64,000 bases of DNA from Jeotgalicoccus halotolerans (GCF_003387165.1 NZ_QUMW01000009.1:1-64000), one strand, 5' to 3'. Positions 26,297 through 36,396 are shown, counted from the first letter of the stretch. The notes: a model not told the origin generated them from the sequence alone. A program made the numbers and translations.

Positions 26297-27322
26297 GTGT
26301 TTAATGATACACTCATTCGAGCAGCACGCGGAGAAAAGACAGAACATACACCAGTTTGGTTTATGAGACAGGTCGGGCGTTCGCAGCCGGAATATAACAA
26401 AGTTAAAGAAAAGTATTCTTTAATCGAAATTACAAAACAGCCTGAACTCACTGCTTATCTCACGGCTACACCTGTAGACAACTATAATGTCGATGCGGCA
26501 GTACTTTATAAAGATATAATTACACCGCTTGCACCAATCGGTATTGATGTAGAAATCAAAGCCGGAGTAGGACCGGTAATACATAACCCTGTCCGTACTG
26601 AAAAAGACGTTGAAAATCTTGGAGAACTGGATCCGTTTAAGGATTTAGACTATGTATACAAAGCAATTCAGATTTTAACGCAGGAAAAATTGAATGTTCC
26701 GCTTATCGGCTTCTGCGGTGCACCATTTACTGTTGCGAGCTATATGATTGAGGGCGGTCCTTCTAAAAACTACCACCGTACGAAAACAATGATGTATTCG
26801 AACCCGGACTTATGGTTCAAATTAATGGATAAGCTGGTTGAAACGAGCATTACCTACCTGACTGCGCAAATTAAAGCAGGTGCAAGCGTGATTCAGATTT
26901 TTGATTCATGGGGCGGTGCGCTTAATAAAGCGGACTATAACTATTACCTTGCACCGGGCATGAAGAGAATTATCAGTGCAGTTAAAGCGCAAAATGTACC
27001 GGTTATTATTTTCGGTGTCGGAGCGAGCCACCTGGCAACAGAGTGGGACAAGCTCGGCAGTGACGTGCTCGGACTCGACTGGAGAATGTCGATTACTGAG
27101 GCGCGTGACTTAGGGATTACGAAAGCGCTGCAGGGTAACCTTGACCCGGCACTCCTGCTTTCGGACTGGTCAATTATAGAAGAACGCGCGAAGAAAATCG
27201 TTGAAGAAGGAAACAGAACAGGTCACATCTTTAACCTTGGCCACGGCGTCTTCCCTGAAGTCAGCCCGGACGTTTTAAAACGATTGACAGAATTAGTACA
27301 CACACACAGTAAAGGATTGTGA
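26297..27322 (+). CDS. hemE: Uroporphyrinogen decarboxylase
   Basis: 341 residues. The N-terminal signature [16 protein letters not shown] carries the substrate-binding arginines; [17 protein letters not shown] and IQIFDSWGG are conserved. The enzyme converts uroporphyrinogen III to coproporphyrinogen III. Translation starts at GTG 26297 with AGGGGG 8 bases upstream. First gene of hemE-hemH-hemY, with 6- and 17-base gaps. Confidence 0.95.
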   Translation: MFNDTLIRAARGEKTEHTPVWFMRQVGRSQPEYNKVKEKYSLIEITKQPELTAYLTATPVDNYNVDAAVLYKDIITPLAPIGIDVEIKAGVGPVIHNPVRTEKDVENLGELDPFKDLDYVYKAIQILTQEKLNVPLIGFCGAPFTVASYMIEGGPSKNYHRTKTMMYSNPDLWFKLMDKLVETSITYLTAQIKAGASVIQIFDSWGGALNKADYNYYLAPGMKRIISAVKAQNVPVIIFGVGASHLATEWDKLGSDVLGLDWRMSITEARDLGITKALQGNLDPALLLSDWSIIEERAKKIVEEGNRTGHIFNLGHGVFPEVSPDVLKRLTELVHTHSKGL

Positions 27323-27328
27323 TTTTAA

Positions 27329-28246
27329 ATGGCAGAGAAAAAAGCACTATTAGTAATGGCATACGGTACGCCGTATAAAGAATCGGATATCGAGCCGTAC
27401 TATACGCATATTAGACACGGCAGAAAGCCGAGTGAAGAAGCACTTCAGGATTTAAAAGACCGCTATGAAGCAATCGGCGGTATTTCTCCTCTGGCGGATA
27501 CGACAGAACGCCAGGCGAAAGCTTTAGTTGATGCTTTAAACGAACAGAGCGATGATGAATTTGAACTGTTTATCGGTTTAAAACATATTCATCCTTTTAT
27601 CGAAGACTCTGTGAAAGCAATCAGTGAAGCGGGTATTAAAGAAATATACAGCGTGGTGCTTGCACCGCATTATTCAAACTTCTCTGTCGGTTCATATAAT
27701 AAACGTGCGGAAGAAGAAGCGGAAAAATACGGCCTTACAGTTAAATCGGTAGAATCATTTTATGAGCAGAAGCCGTTTATCGATTTCTGGGTTGATGCAT
27801 TGGAAACAACTTTCGACCAGGAAATCCCTGCCGACGAAGCGGATAAAACTGCGATTGTAGTCAGCGCGCACAGCTTGCCGGAGAAAATTAAGGAGCATAA
27901 CGATCCTTACCCGGATCAGCTTGTGGAAACTAAAGATTTAATTAAAGCACGCTTTGACAAAGGCCATTATTTTGTTGGCTGGCAGTCGGAAGGCAACACA
28001 CCGGATCCATGGCTTGGACCGGATGTTCAGGACTTAACACGCGAACTGTACAACAAACATGGTTTCAAGCACTTTGTGTACATTCCGCTCGGTTTTGTGT
28101 GTGAGCACCTGGAAGTGTTATACGATAACGACTATGAATGTAAAGTGGTAACGGATGAAATCGGTGCGGTATATCACAGACCGGCAATGCCGAATACAGA
28201 TTCACGTTTCATTCAGGCTATGGTGAACGAATTAATTAAATTGTAA
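27329..28246 (+). CDS. hemH: Coproporphyrin III ferrochelatase (HemH/CpfC)
   Basis: 305 residues. LLVMAYGTP start, HGRKPS, the iron-binding histidine region [11 protein letters not shown] and [13 protein letters not shown] with the conserved glutamate. In Firmicutes this enzyme inserts iron into coproporphyrin III, before the HemQ/ChdC decarboxylation. It is translated 6 bases after hemE. Confidence 0.95.
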   Translation: MAEKKALLVMAYGTPYKESDIEPYYTHIRHGRKPSEEALQDLKDRYEAIGGISPLADTTERQAKALVDALNEQSDDEFELFIGLKHIHPFIEDSVKAISEAGIKEIYSVVLAPHYSNFSVGSYNKRAEEEAEKYGLTVKSVESFYEQKPFIDFWVDALETTFDQEIPADEADKTAIVVSAHSLPEKIKEHNDPYPDQLVETKDLIKARFDKGHYFVGWQSEGNTPDPWLGPDVQDLTRELYNKHGFKHFVYIPLGFVCEHLEVLYDNDYECKVVTDEIGAVYHRPAMPNTDSRFIQAMVNELIKL

Positions 28247-28263
28247 TAAGAGAGGCGTTAAGA

Positions 28264-29637
28264 GTGAAAAGAGTAGCGATAGTAGGTGCAGGAATTACAG
28301 GGTTGTCTGCCATGCATTATCTGCTGAAAGAAGGCAGCGGCATGACAGTTGATTTATACGAAGCGTCGGACCGCGCCGGCGGCAAAGTCAATACTCATAT
28401 CCGGGACGGCTATACGATAGAGCTCGGACCTGAGTCTTATTTAGCGCGTAAAGAAGTCATGACAGAACTCGCTTATGAAGTGGGACTTGGTGACACTCTG
28501 GTCCGCAACCAGACGGGGCAGGCGTATATCTATGCAAAAAATAAACTGTCACCGGTGCCAAAAGGCACGATGCTCGGTGTACCTATGGAGCTGTCTCCGC
28601 TCTTAACGACAGAATTAGTATCCTGGACGGGAAAATTGCGGGCAGGACTCGATTTTCTAAAACCTGCCATGCCGTTATATAAAGATATTTCAGTAGGAGA
28701 ATTTTTCCGTGCGCGTTTCGGGGATGATCTTCTGGAACATATGATCGAACCGCTCTTAGCAGGGGTTTACGGTACAGATATCGACAAACTCAGCTTAATG
28801 TCGACGTATCCTAACTTCAAAGAGACCGAAGAAGAATACGGCAGCCTGATGAAAGGCCTGATGGCTGAGAAAAAAGATAGGCCCGCAGCTCCGAAGAAGA
28901 AAACTGGTGCTTTTCTTCAGTTTAAAGACGGATTGCAGTCGTTTATCGACCGGCTGGTCAGCGAAAACGAAAAACGCGGCGGCCAGATTCACTTTAACTT
29001 CGATGTCACTGCGATTGAAAAAACTGAAGACGGCTACGACCTTACAGCTGACGGCGGCACGCATCATTACGATGAGGTCATCGTCACGACACCGCACTTC
29101 CAGTACAAGCGCTGGTTTAAAGATAAAGAATTTGAGTACTTCAAGCATATGGAAGCAACGAGTGTTGCGACAGTTGTAATGGCCTTTGATGCCGAACAGG
29201 TGAAAAATACGATTGAAGGTACTGGATTCGTAATCAGCCGCAATATGGATACATCGATTACTGCGTGTACATGGACGAATAAGAAGTGGGAACACTCGAC
29301 ACCTGAAGGCAAGGCACTGCTGCGCGCTTATGTAGGGCGCCCCGGTGACTTTATCGTCCATGAGAAGTCGGATGAAGACATCGTCCGTCTGGCACGAGAG
29401 GACCTCGATAAAATTATGGATCTCGACGGGGAACCAGAATTCACGATTGTAACGCGGATGATGAATGCGATGCCGAATTATTTTGTCGGACATAAGTATA
29501 TTATTGATGATATTCAAAAATACGCAGCAGAAAACTATCCGGGACTGCACTTAATCGGTGCCTCGCATTATGCAGTCGGACTGCCGGATTGTGTGCAGAC
29601 CGCAAAAGATACTGCAGAAAAAATATTAAATAAGTAA
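28264..29637 (+). CDS. hemY: Coproporphyrinogen III oxidase (HemY/CgoX)
   Basis: 457 residues. N-terminal FAD-binding motif VAIVGAGITGLSAMHYLL (dinucleotide fold) and EASDRAGGKVNT, with the C-terminal HLIGASHYAVGLPDCVQ closing the flavin site. In Gram-positives HemY oxidises coproporphyrinogen to coproporphyrin. Translation starts at GTG 28264, with AGAGGCG upstream. Last gene of the operon, followed by a strong terminator. Confidence 0.94.
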   Translation: MKRVAIVGAGITGLSAMHYLLKEGSGMTVDLYEASDRAGGKVNTHIRDGYTIELGPESYLARKEVMTELAYEVGLGDTLVRNQTGQAYIYAKNKLSPVPKGTMLGVPMELSPLLTTELVSWTGKLRAGLDFLKPAMPLYKDISVGEFFRARFGDDLLEHMIEPLLAGVYGTDIDKLSLMSTYPNFKETEEEYGSLMKGLMAEKKDRPAAPKKKTGAFLQFKDGLQSFIDRLVSENEKRGGQIHFNFDVTAIEKTEDGYDLTADGGTHHYDEVIVTTPHFQYKRWFKDKEFEYFKHMEATSVATVVMAFDAEQVKNTIEGTGFVISRNMDTSITACTWTNKKWEHSTPEGKALLRAYVGRPGDFIVHEKSDEDIVRLAREDLDKIMDLDGEPEFTIVTRMMNAMPNYFVGHKYIIDDIQKYAAENYPGLHLIGASHYAVGLPDCVQTAKDTAEKILNK

Positions 29638-29649
29638 AAATATGATTTT

Positions 29650-29689
29650 AAGACCTGCTTCCTTTATAATGGAGGCAGGTCTTTTATTA
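29650..29689 (+). terminator. Terminator of the hem operon
   Basis: 12-bp stem (AGACCTGCTTCC with GGAGGCAGGTCT, one G-U pair) followed by TTTTATTAT. Confidence 0.88.
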
Positions 29690-29709
29690 TGTACCAGGGG
29701 GAAAATACA

Positions 29710-30702
29710 ATGAAGTTTATTTCAAACAACGACATCAAAGATCCGATGATTAATCTGGCGATGGAGGAATATATACTAAGAGAAATTCCGACGGATGACT
29801 CTTACTTTCTTTTCTATGTAAACCAGCCGTCGATCATTATCGGAAAAAATCAGAATACAATTGAAGAAATTAACGAACCGTACATTAGAGAACACGGCAT
29901 TAAAGTAGTAAGACGCGTGTCGGGCGGAGGAGCAGTATATCATGACGAAGGCAACCTGAACTTCAGCTTCATTACAGAAGACGACGGTGACAGCTTCCAC
30001 AACTTTAAAAAATTCACGCAGCCGATTGTTGAAGCCTTAAAAGAAATGGGTGTGGATGCTGAACTGTCGGGGCGGAATGATATTGAGATTGAAGGCGGGA
30101 AGAAAGTTTCGGGGAACGCGATGTTTACACAAAAAGGACGTATGTTCTCGCACGGCACTTTAATGCTTGAGAGTGATATTTCAGAAGTACAGAATGCCTT
30201 GAAAGTAAACCCGAAAAAAATCCAGTCCAAAGGAATTAAATCGGTCAGTGCGCGTGTTGGAAACATTAATGACTACTTAGATGAAAAAATAGATATAGAA
30301 GAATTTAAAGAGAGAATACTTGCGAATATATTCGGCGGACTGGAAAACGTTGAGGAATATAAACTGACAGACGATGACTGGGCGAAGATTAACAAGCTGT
30401 CTGAAGAAAAATATCAGACATGGGCATGGAACTACGGCAAAAACCCTAAATATAACTACGATAACTCTCACAAATACGATGCAGGCTTGCTTGACGTGAG
30501 ATTGGAAGTTAAAGGCGGCCGCATCGAACATGCGAAAATCTTCGGCGACTTCTTCGGCGTAGGAGAGGTAGTGGATATAGAAAATCTGCTGATCGGTGTG
30601 GAACACAACCGGGAGCATATTGCTGAGGCAATTAAAGATGTGGATATTAGTCACTATTTAGGACGGATTACGAGAGAAGAATTTTTAGATTTAATTTCAT
30701 AA
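29710..30702 (+). CDS. lplA: Lipoate-protein ligase A
   Basis: 330 residues. LplA signatures: NLAMEEYIL, the lipoyl-AMP site RRVSGGGAVYHDEGNLNFSFI (about 71-91), KVSGNAMFTQKGR and HGTLMLESDISEVQNAL. The C-terminal accessory domain is present (KLSEEKYQTWAWNYGKNPKY). It attaches lipoate to E2 or GcvH apoproteins. The ATG at 29710 is used because AGGGGG is 8 bases upstream; the in-frame ATG at 29689 overlaps the preceding terminator. Confidence 0.93.
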   Translation: MKFISNNDIKDPMINLAMEEYILREIPTDDSYFLFYVNQPSIIIGKNQNTIEEINEPYIREHGIKVVRRVSGGGAVYHDEGNLNFSFITEDDGDSFHNFKKFTQPIVEALKEMGVDAELSGRNDIEIEGGKKVSGNAMFTQKGRMFSHGTLMLESDISEVQNALKVNPKKIQSKGIKSVSARVGNINDYLDEKIDIEEFKERILANIFGGLENVEEYKLTDDDWAKINKLSEEKYQTWAWNYGKNPKYNYDNSHKYDAGLLDVRLEVKGGRIEHAKIFGDFFGVGEVVDIENLLIGVEHNREHIAEAIKDVDISHYLGRITREEFLDLIS

Positions 30703-30713
30703 GAGAGATTTGG

Positions 30714-30752
30714 AGGGGCCGGCGCTGGGAAGCACCGGCTCCTTATATTTGT
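30714..30752 (+). terminator. Probable terminator of lplA
   Basis: GCCGG-C-GCT..AGC-A-CCGGC stem with one mismatch, followed by a weak T tract (TTATATTTG). The remainder of 30753-30927 is AT-rich with no feature recognised. Confidence 0.55.
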
Positions 30753-30927
30753 GAGAATTGTTGAAAGTATAAAATAAGATGGAATATATGAATTTCTTAT
30801 CAGTAATAGTATCATTTGTCATGATATAATGACGGAAATTAAAATTAATAGATTTTAAATTTGATTAGTGTAATTAAGTCTAAAATATTGATAATTAATT
30901 GTATTTAAAGTGATTAGGAGACATGAA

Positions 30928-33900
30928 ATGATGATTATTAAAGAATACGATTTAAATTGGTCAACTTTTGAGATAGTCAATAATAATACAACGCAAGCAT
31001 TTGAGAATATGTGTCGACTACTGTTTCAGCAACAATTTCTTAGCAAAGATACGATTCTAAACTCAAAACCAAATCATCCAGGAATAGAAGTCTCTCCTGT
31101 TGAACACTCAGACACAGGAAATATTATAAGTTTCCAATCGAAATATTTCAAATATCGTACTGATTATAGTCAGATTAAAAGTTCGATGGATCAAGTAATT
31201 AAACATTATTCTGAAGATTTAGATACAGTCTATCTATATAGTAATACTGAAATTAATAAAGATGCAAAATCTTTTATTAAAATAGTAGAATTATTAGAAG
31301 AACATGGCATAACTATTGAATTAATTACAAATAACGCTATATTAGATTCGATACGAGATAAACCTATTATAACCACACAATTTTTTAATAAAAATTTTCT
31401 TGATAAATCATGGTTTGTACAACAAAGAAAGATAAGTTTAGATATTATGGAGATGAGATATAATAATCTTTTTAATATAACAACTGAAACAGAAAATCTT
31501 TTTAACTACTTTCTTATGAATAATAAGACAGTGGAATTGATTAACAAAAAATTAGAAACCGCTATAGATACATTAGAAAGTCTATTATACAGAGTAGAAG
31601 ATTATAATCATTTGATTGAAAGAATAATATATAAAGTAGAAACATTAGCAGTCAATACTTCTAATGTTTTAGAATGCTTAGAGTGGAATCATGAATTAGT
31701 ATCATTTTTTGAAGCTGATTTAAAAGATATCAGTAAGAAAATTGAAGGTCTTGAAGCGTCGGATTCAAGAGAGAAAAATAGAAATAAGATATTCAATCTT
31801 AAAGAAATATTACTATTTCCAGATCTATTAACCATCACAGAAAAAGAAAGAAGTCTTATACAGAATAAATCGCTTATTATAAAAGGGGCAATGGGTACTG
31901 GTAAAAGCCAACTTTTATCAGAAAAATTGAATCAATTAATAAATCAAGATGAGCATGCTATTATGCTACCTGGGCAAGCATTTTTGGGAACAGATAACAT
32001 TGAGAAACAAGTAATGAGCTTTTTAAAATTATCTTTTGAATTCGATGAGTTACTATCTATTTTTGAAAGCATCGGTGAGGTAAGTAAAAAATATACGTAT
32101 ATTTTTATAGATGCAATAAATGAAAGTGAAAGTACAAAAATTTGGAGTAATGGCTTACAAGCTTTAATTGATAAGATAAATAATTTTGAAAATATACGTC
32201 TAGCAATATCTATACGTAATGGTTTTGAAGATATCTTATTTAGCAAATCTGTGCAAGATAATATTATAGACAAAAACATTACTGAAATTGAGCATCATGG
32301 TTTTTATAATAATAGTATTATTGCAATAAAAGAATTTTTGAACCACAATAATATTCCTTTCTCTCCATCATATTATTTTGACTCTAATATGATTAACCCA
32401 CTTTTCTTAACGATGTTTTGCAAAGTATATGATGGAAATCAAGTGAATTTTACTGATTTATTAAAGAGGTATATTGAATATGTTGATCGAGAAGTACAAG
32501 ATAAGATAGGATCCGGTGGAACAATATCTATAATAGAAAAAATAATAAATGAAATTGCAGCTATTCATTTAAAAAACGATAAACTGAGTATAAGCGAAGA
32601 AGAAATACTACAATTAAAATTCTGGGATATATATGGTTTAGCCCAACAAAAATTATTATTGATATCTATTCTTAAACGTAATGGAATATTATTACAAGTA
32701 CCTTCTCAAGGAGAACTTCATTATCGATTCGGATATAATCTGTTAGAAGAATTTATATATGCTAAGACGATTATAGATAAGTATGATGATCAAGATGATT
32801 TGAGAAAATACTTACACGATGAATTGTTGGCTATAGAAGATGAAAAGATAATGAATTACAAAAATATAAATATTTTTGTAATCACTACAGCATTGTATAG
32901 AGAGAAATTTAATGAAGAGTGTATTGATGTAATAATGAATTTAAAGGATAATGACGAAAAAAAATATATCATTACTAAATTTATAGAGTCTTTTTCTTTA
33001 AGAAATTCTGAAGATGTTGAAATTGATATTTTTAGGAAATATCTTAAAATTGCTGAAGTGGAATCTGATGTAGTATTTGATATATTAATCGAGAATAGTC
33101 TCAAAATAAATCACGAACTTAATTCAGAATACCTACATTCAATATTATTTAAATTACCTTTAGCAGACAGAGATTATATATGGACGATATATATTAATAA
33201 CTTAAGTGATAATTTCAGACTTATTCAACTTATTGAGTACTATAGTGAAAGTACAAAAAGTGTTGAACTGCTTAATGAAAAACAAGTGGATTTGTTAGTA
33301 ACTTTATTTTCATGGACTTTAACATCTTCTAATAGATATATTAGAGATAAAGCAACGAAAGCTATAATTGAAATACTAAAAGAATATATAAATCTATGTT
33401 TGCCATTATTAAAACAGTTTGAGAAAGTAAACGATCCTTACGTTTATCAAAGAATTTATAGTGTTGTATATGGAGTGTGTATGAAGAGTCAACAAATGAC
33501 GAAGGAAAAACATAAAGAAATAGGATTGTATGTATATGGAGAAATTTTTGACAAAGATTTAGTGTATCCCGATATTTTGTGTAGAGACTACGCTAGACAA
33601 ATTATAGAAAGATATATTTACTTGTATCCTGATAATAGTTTGAATATAGACCTAACCAAGTTGAGACCACCGTATAAATCAACACCAATCCCAATCATTG
33701 TAAAAGAGGTTGATAAGAATAAACTTAAAGAAGGAATGAACCTTATAGCATCTTCAATGGCTCCTGACAAATCTCAAATGATGTATGGAGATTTTGGAAG
33801 ATATGAATTTCAATCTGCATTAAGCAATTTCGAAGATATTGATGTGAATCATTTGTACAAGTATGCTTTAGAAATAATTAAAGAAATTGGTTACGAAGAT

Positions 33901-35103
33901 GATTTATTCAAACATTATGATTCTTCATTAACTAGAAGAGATTTTTCAAGACATAATCATCAAAAAACAGAAAGAATCGGTAAGAAGTATCAGTGGATTG
34001 CTATGTATCAAATACTCGCCCAAGTATCTGATACTTATAAATTAGAGAACTATTGGGATGAAAATTTGACATATAATGGACCTTGGATTCCCTATGTTAG
34101 AGATTTTGATCCTACACTGAATCTAAACAATATGGAACCAACAGATATTCCAATATTTAATGAATTTATAAATGATGATAACAAATTTATACAAAATGAC
34201 TATAGTGATAAAAATATAAAACTATGGACAGAGAAAAAAGATGATTCATTTGAGAAAAATCACGAAGAACTATTAATTACAGACAGTGACGATAATGAAT
34301 GGATAGTCTTGTATCAACATCAAGAGTATACTAAAAAAGATAAATATATCCATGATGATTATAGAACGAGAAAAAATACACAAATAATATGGACAATTTC
34401 ACAAGCTTATCTTGTTCCGACAAAAGATTTAAATAGTCTAAAACAACACTTAGATACAAAAAATTTCATGGGGAGATGGTTTCCAGAGGGTTATTCTTCA
34501 AAATATGAATTATTTAACCGTGAATATTCTTGGGCTCCAGGTATAAAAGATCTTGTTAGTGAATCGTGGATTGAATATGAAAAAGATACAGGAAAGTTTG
34601 AATCTAAAGAAGATACTTTCATGAAACCATATTTTAATTCTGATGATGAATTTATTTTGGAAGAAGTTACTGAAACAGTAACAGAACCAATAAAGAAAAA
34701 AGTCGCTGATATATTGCCAACTTCATTACATTTTTTGTGGGAACAACAATATGATGCTTCACAGAAAGAGAGTACGAATTTCACAATACCAAGTGCTTAT
34801 TTGATTAATAAACTAGGTTTAGAACAAAGGGAGATAGATGGTTATTACTATAATAACAATAATGAATTAGTCGCTTTTGATCGAGAGCTCTCAAAAAAAG
34901 GGACTGGATTAGTAATTAGAAAGACTGCTTTAGAATATTTATTAGAAGAGAAAGATTTAAGTGTATTTTGGACTTGTATTGGAGAAAAACAATTTATAAA
35001 AGGAGAAATTACAGGACAAGAATACTCTGAATGGAGTGGATTTCATTATTTAGAGAATAATGAAATTATAGGTCAGATGGACAAGTATTCAAATGATAAT
35101 TAA
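30928..35103 (+). CDS. Candidate anti-phage STAND NTPase with N-terminal Mrr-like nuclease (Avs-like)
   Basis: 1391 residues in one AT-rich gene. Residues 1-130 fit a PD-(D/E)XK restriction-type domain: E26 in AFENMC, G52-I53-E54, and Q70-S71-K72 (ISFQSKYF). Residues about 170-300 are helical linker. The NTPase core has Walker A G320-AMGTGK-S327, Walker B IFIDAINE (392-399; the D-A-x-N-E form is common in STAND NTPases) and a winged-helix-like YRFGYNLLEEFIYA near 610. The C-terminal 750 residues look helical and then mixed, as expected for a target sensor. No partner gene is adjacent. The start is the ATG at 30928 with AGGAG 8 bases upstream. Codon use is far more AT-rich than the neighbours, indicating acquisition. 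Defence role and sub-type are inferred from architecture. Confidence 0.7.
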   Translation: MMIIKEYDLNWSTFEIVNNNTTQAFENMCRLLFQQQFLSKDTILNSKPNHPGIEVSPVEHSDTGNIISFQSKYFKYRTDYSQIKSSMDQVIKHYSEDLDTVYLYSNTEINKDAKSFIKIVELLEEHGITIELITNNAILDSIRDKPIITTQFFNKNFLDKSWFVQQRKISLDIMEMRYNNLFNITTETENLFNYFLMNNKTVELINKKLETAIDTLESLLYRVEDYNHLIERIIYKVETLAVNTSNVLECLEWNHELVSFFEADLKDISKKIEGLEASDSREKNRNKIFNLKEILLFPDLLTITEKERSLIQNKSLIIKGAMGTGKSQLLSEKLNQLINQDEHAIMLPGQAFLGTDNIEKQVMSFLKLSFEFDELLSIFESIGEVSKKYTYIFIDAINESESTKIWSNGLQALIDKINNFENIRLAISIRNGFEDILFSKSVQDNIIDKNITEIEHHGFYNNSIIAIKEFLNHNNIPFSPSYYFDSNMINPLFLTMFCKVYDGNQVNFTDLLKRYIEYVDREVQDKIGSGGTISIIEKIINEIAAIHLKNDKLSISEEEILQLKFWDIYGLAQQKLLLISILKRNGILLQVPSQGELHYRFGYNLLEEFIYAKTIIDKYDDQDDLRKYLHDELLAIEDEKIMNYKNINIFVITTALYREKFNEECIDVIMNLKDNDEKKYIITKFIESFSLRNSEDVEIDIFRKYLKIAEVESDVVFDILIENSLKINHELNSEYLHSILFKLPLADRDYIWTIYINNLSDNFRLIQLIEYYSESTKSVELLNEKQVDLLVTLFSWTLTSSNRYIRDKATKAIIEILKEYINLCLPLLKQFEKVNDPYVYQRIYSVVYGVCMKSQQMTKEKHKEIGLYVYGEIFDKDLVYPDILCRDYARQIIERYIYLYPDNSLNIDLTKLRPPYKSTPIPIIVKEVDKNKLKEGMNLIASSMAPDKSQMMYGDFGRYEFQSALSNFEDIDVNHLYKYALEIIKEIGYEDDLFKHYDSSLTRRDFSRHNHQKTERIGKKYQWIAMYQILAQVSDTYKLENYWDENLTYNGPWIPYVRDFDPTLNLNNMEPTDIPIFNEFINDDNKFIQNDYSDKNIKLWTEKKDDSFEKNHEELLITDSDDNEWIVLYQHQEYTKKDKYIHDDYRTRKNTQIIWTISQAYLVPTKDLNSLKQHLDTKNFMGRWFPEGYSSKYELFNREYSWAPGIKDLVSESWIEYEKDTGKFESKEDTFMKPYFNSDDEFILEEVTETVTEPIKKKVADILPTSLHFLWEQQYDASQKESTNFTIPSAYLINKLGLEQREIDGYYYNNNNELVAFDRELSKKGTGLVIRKTALEYLLEEKDLSVFWTCIGEKQFIKGEITGQEYSEWSGFHYLENNEIIGQMDKYSNDN

Positions 35104-35130
35104 TTTCTTATAAGTAGAAATTTCTTCGAT

Positions 35131-35171
35131 ATACAAAGTGCCCGACCATATCATGGCCGAGCGCTTTGTAT
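35131..35171. terminator. Long hairpin between converging genes
   Basis: About 18 bp of stem with some G-U pairs (ATACAAAG..CTTTGTAT outer arms) between the nuclease-NTPase gene and the converging IDEAL gene. It could terminate either; the T tract is poor on both strands. Confidence 0.6.
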
Positions 35172-35183
35172 TATGTACTCCAT

Positions 35184-35381
35184 TTACAGTTCTTTCAGTA
35201 AATTAGTGTACTTTATGAATTTCTCTTCGTCTTTCTCGATGAGTGATTCTTCTATTTTTGCTCTATATAATTGTACATTAAAATGATACATGGATTCTTG
35301 CAAAACAAGATCTGCTGATAAGTCATTAATTGTGTTGATGAAGCCTCTTAATTGATTTGCAGGATAAACTGGTCTGCCCAT
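35184..35381 (-). CDS. Small IDEAL-domain-like protein
   Basis: 65 residues. The C-terminal 35 residues (YRAKIEESLIEKDEEKFIKYTNLLKEL is the core) match the IDEAL pattern, a short helical motif found in Firmicutes regulators such as the YpiB family. GAGAGGGG lies 8 bases before the ATG. It is divergent from comK. A regulatory or protein-docking role is likely but unproven. Confidence 0.6.
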   Translation of the reverse strand: MGRPVYPANQLRGFINTINDLSADLVLQESMYHFNVQLYRAKIEESLIEKDEEKFIKYTNLLKEL

Positions 35382-35534
35382 ATGAAATTACCCCTCTCGA
35401 AACTATCTTTAACCAGATTATATACCACATTCTCATTTAGGTCAATGATAATGAGAATCGTAAAATTGTTTTTTTTCTGATAATTAACTTTTATCACCTC
35501 ATATTAAACAATAGACAACATTATATATTAATAG

Positions 35535-35563
35535 TTAACATTTTAATCATTCTGTGTTATATT
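35535..35563 (+). promoter_or_regulatory. Candidate sigma-A promoter of comK
   Basis: TTAACA at 35535-35540 and TATATT at 35558-35563 with a 17-base spacer, 32 bases before the comK ATG. An ATG at 35562 falls inside the -10, which supports the later start at 35595. Confidence 0.6.
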
Positions 35564-35594
35564 GATTGTAATGAAGAATACAGGGAGGGAAAGT

Positions 35595-36188
35595 ATGAGC
35601 CGGCAGCATTATATTATTAATGATGAAACGATGTATATTGTAGCTAAGTCACTCGGTCGCTATACAGAAAGTCTGATAGGGGAACTTTACGGAGAACCTA
35701 TTGAATGCCTTTCTATACCTAATAAAGTTTTGGAGCACAACTGTAAATATCATTTTCAAACTTACGCATCACGCAAAGATTTAACGAGAAGTTTATCTGG
35801 TATACGTTCTAAGCATCCAATTATTTTAGACTTATTCGGTTCATATATATATTTCTGCACACATTCAGACCGGGTTAATGAAAACTGCTGGTTTAATCTA
35901 CGATACATCGACAGTTATTATGATTATAATGGTAATACAAAAATTAAATTTGAAAATAATGAAGAAATGGAAATAGACATTTCCTACAGCTCTTTTAATA
36001 ATCAGTATCTAAATGCTGTTAAATTGCATTATAAATTTAATCTGGCTAAAGAAAAAACTTACCGCAAAGATGAAGCTTCGAAATTTTCTTATGAACAACA
36101 GCATCAGGAAATGCAGTATATTAACGAAGCTGCGAGAGAAACCTATTTAAAATACATGCGAGGTATTGATCAAATCAATAAAATCTGA
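35595..36188 (+). CDS. comK: Competence transcription factor ComK
   Basis: 197 residues, the length of B. subtilis ComK (192). Shared features include VLEHNCKYHFQTYASRKD, the KHPIILDLFGSYIYFCTHS segment, ENCWFNLRYI, and EMEIDISYSSFNNQ (B. subtilis MELPISYNSFENQ). ComK activates DNA-uptake genes. GGAGGG lies 7 bases before the ATG at 35595. The gene is monocistronic and lies just before the tRNA pair and prophage; it appears intact. Confidence 0.88.
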   Translation: MSRQHYIINDETMYIVAKSLGRYTESLIGELYGEPIECLSIPNKVLEHNCKYHFQTYASRKDLTRSLSGIRSKHPIILDLFGSYIYFCTHSDRVNENCWFNLRYIDSYYDYNGNTKIKFENNEEMEIDISYSSFNNQYLNAVKLHYKFNLAKEKTYRKDEASKFSYEQQHQEMQYINEAARETYLKYMRGIDQINKI

Positions 36189-36258
36189 CTATGATAATAG
36201 AAAAGGGATAGTTATTTATCAATGTTGTAAATTTAACTTAATAAATATTAAAATACTG

Positions 36259-36287
36259 TTGATTTAGTTAATATTCGTTGCTATAAT
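36259..36287 (+). promoter_or_regulatory. Promoter of the tRNA pair
   Basis: TTGATT at 36259-36264 and TATAAT at 36282-36287 with a 17-base spacer, 31 bases upstream of tRNA-Asn. Confidence 0.65.
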
Positions 36288-36318
36288 GAATAATGTTCGA
36301 TTGAAACATACATACTAT

Positions 36319-36393
36319 TCCACAGTAGCTCAGTGGTAGAGCTATCGGCTGTTAACCGATCGGTCGTAGGTTCGAGTCCTACCTGTGGAGCCA
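36319..36393 (+). tRNA. tRNA-Asn(GTT)
   Basis: Complete cloverleaf: acceptor TCCACAG/CTGTGGA, D arm GCTC-AGTGGTA-GAGC, anticodon stem ATCGG/CCGAT with loop CTGTTAA (anticodon GTT at 36351-36353), T arm GTAGG-TTCGAGT-CCTAC, discriminator G and encoded CCA. Confidence 0.97.
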
Positions 36394-36396
36394 TAT

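Noticed and set aside
28795-29550. 251-codon open frame opposite hemY
   Set aside because: Lies wholly antisense to an intact, clearly conserved gene, with cysteine/phenylalanine-rich composition and no ribosome site.
30928-35103. Two-gene restriction-modification system
   Set aside because: No methyltransferase motifs in the gene or its neighbours.
35462-35474. ComK binding box (AAAA-N5-TTTT) upstream of comK
   Set aside because: Only one box in a T-rich run; a K-box needs two suitably spaced boxes, so chance is likely.
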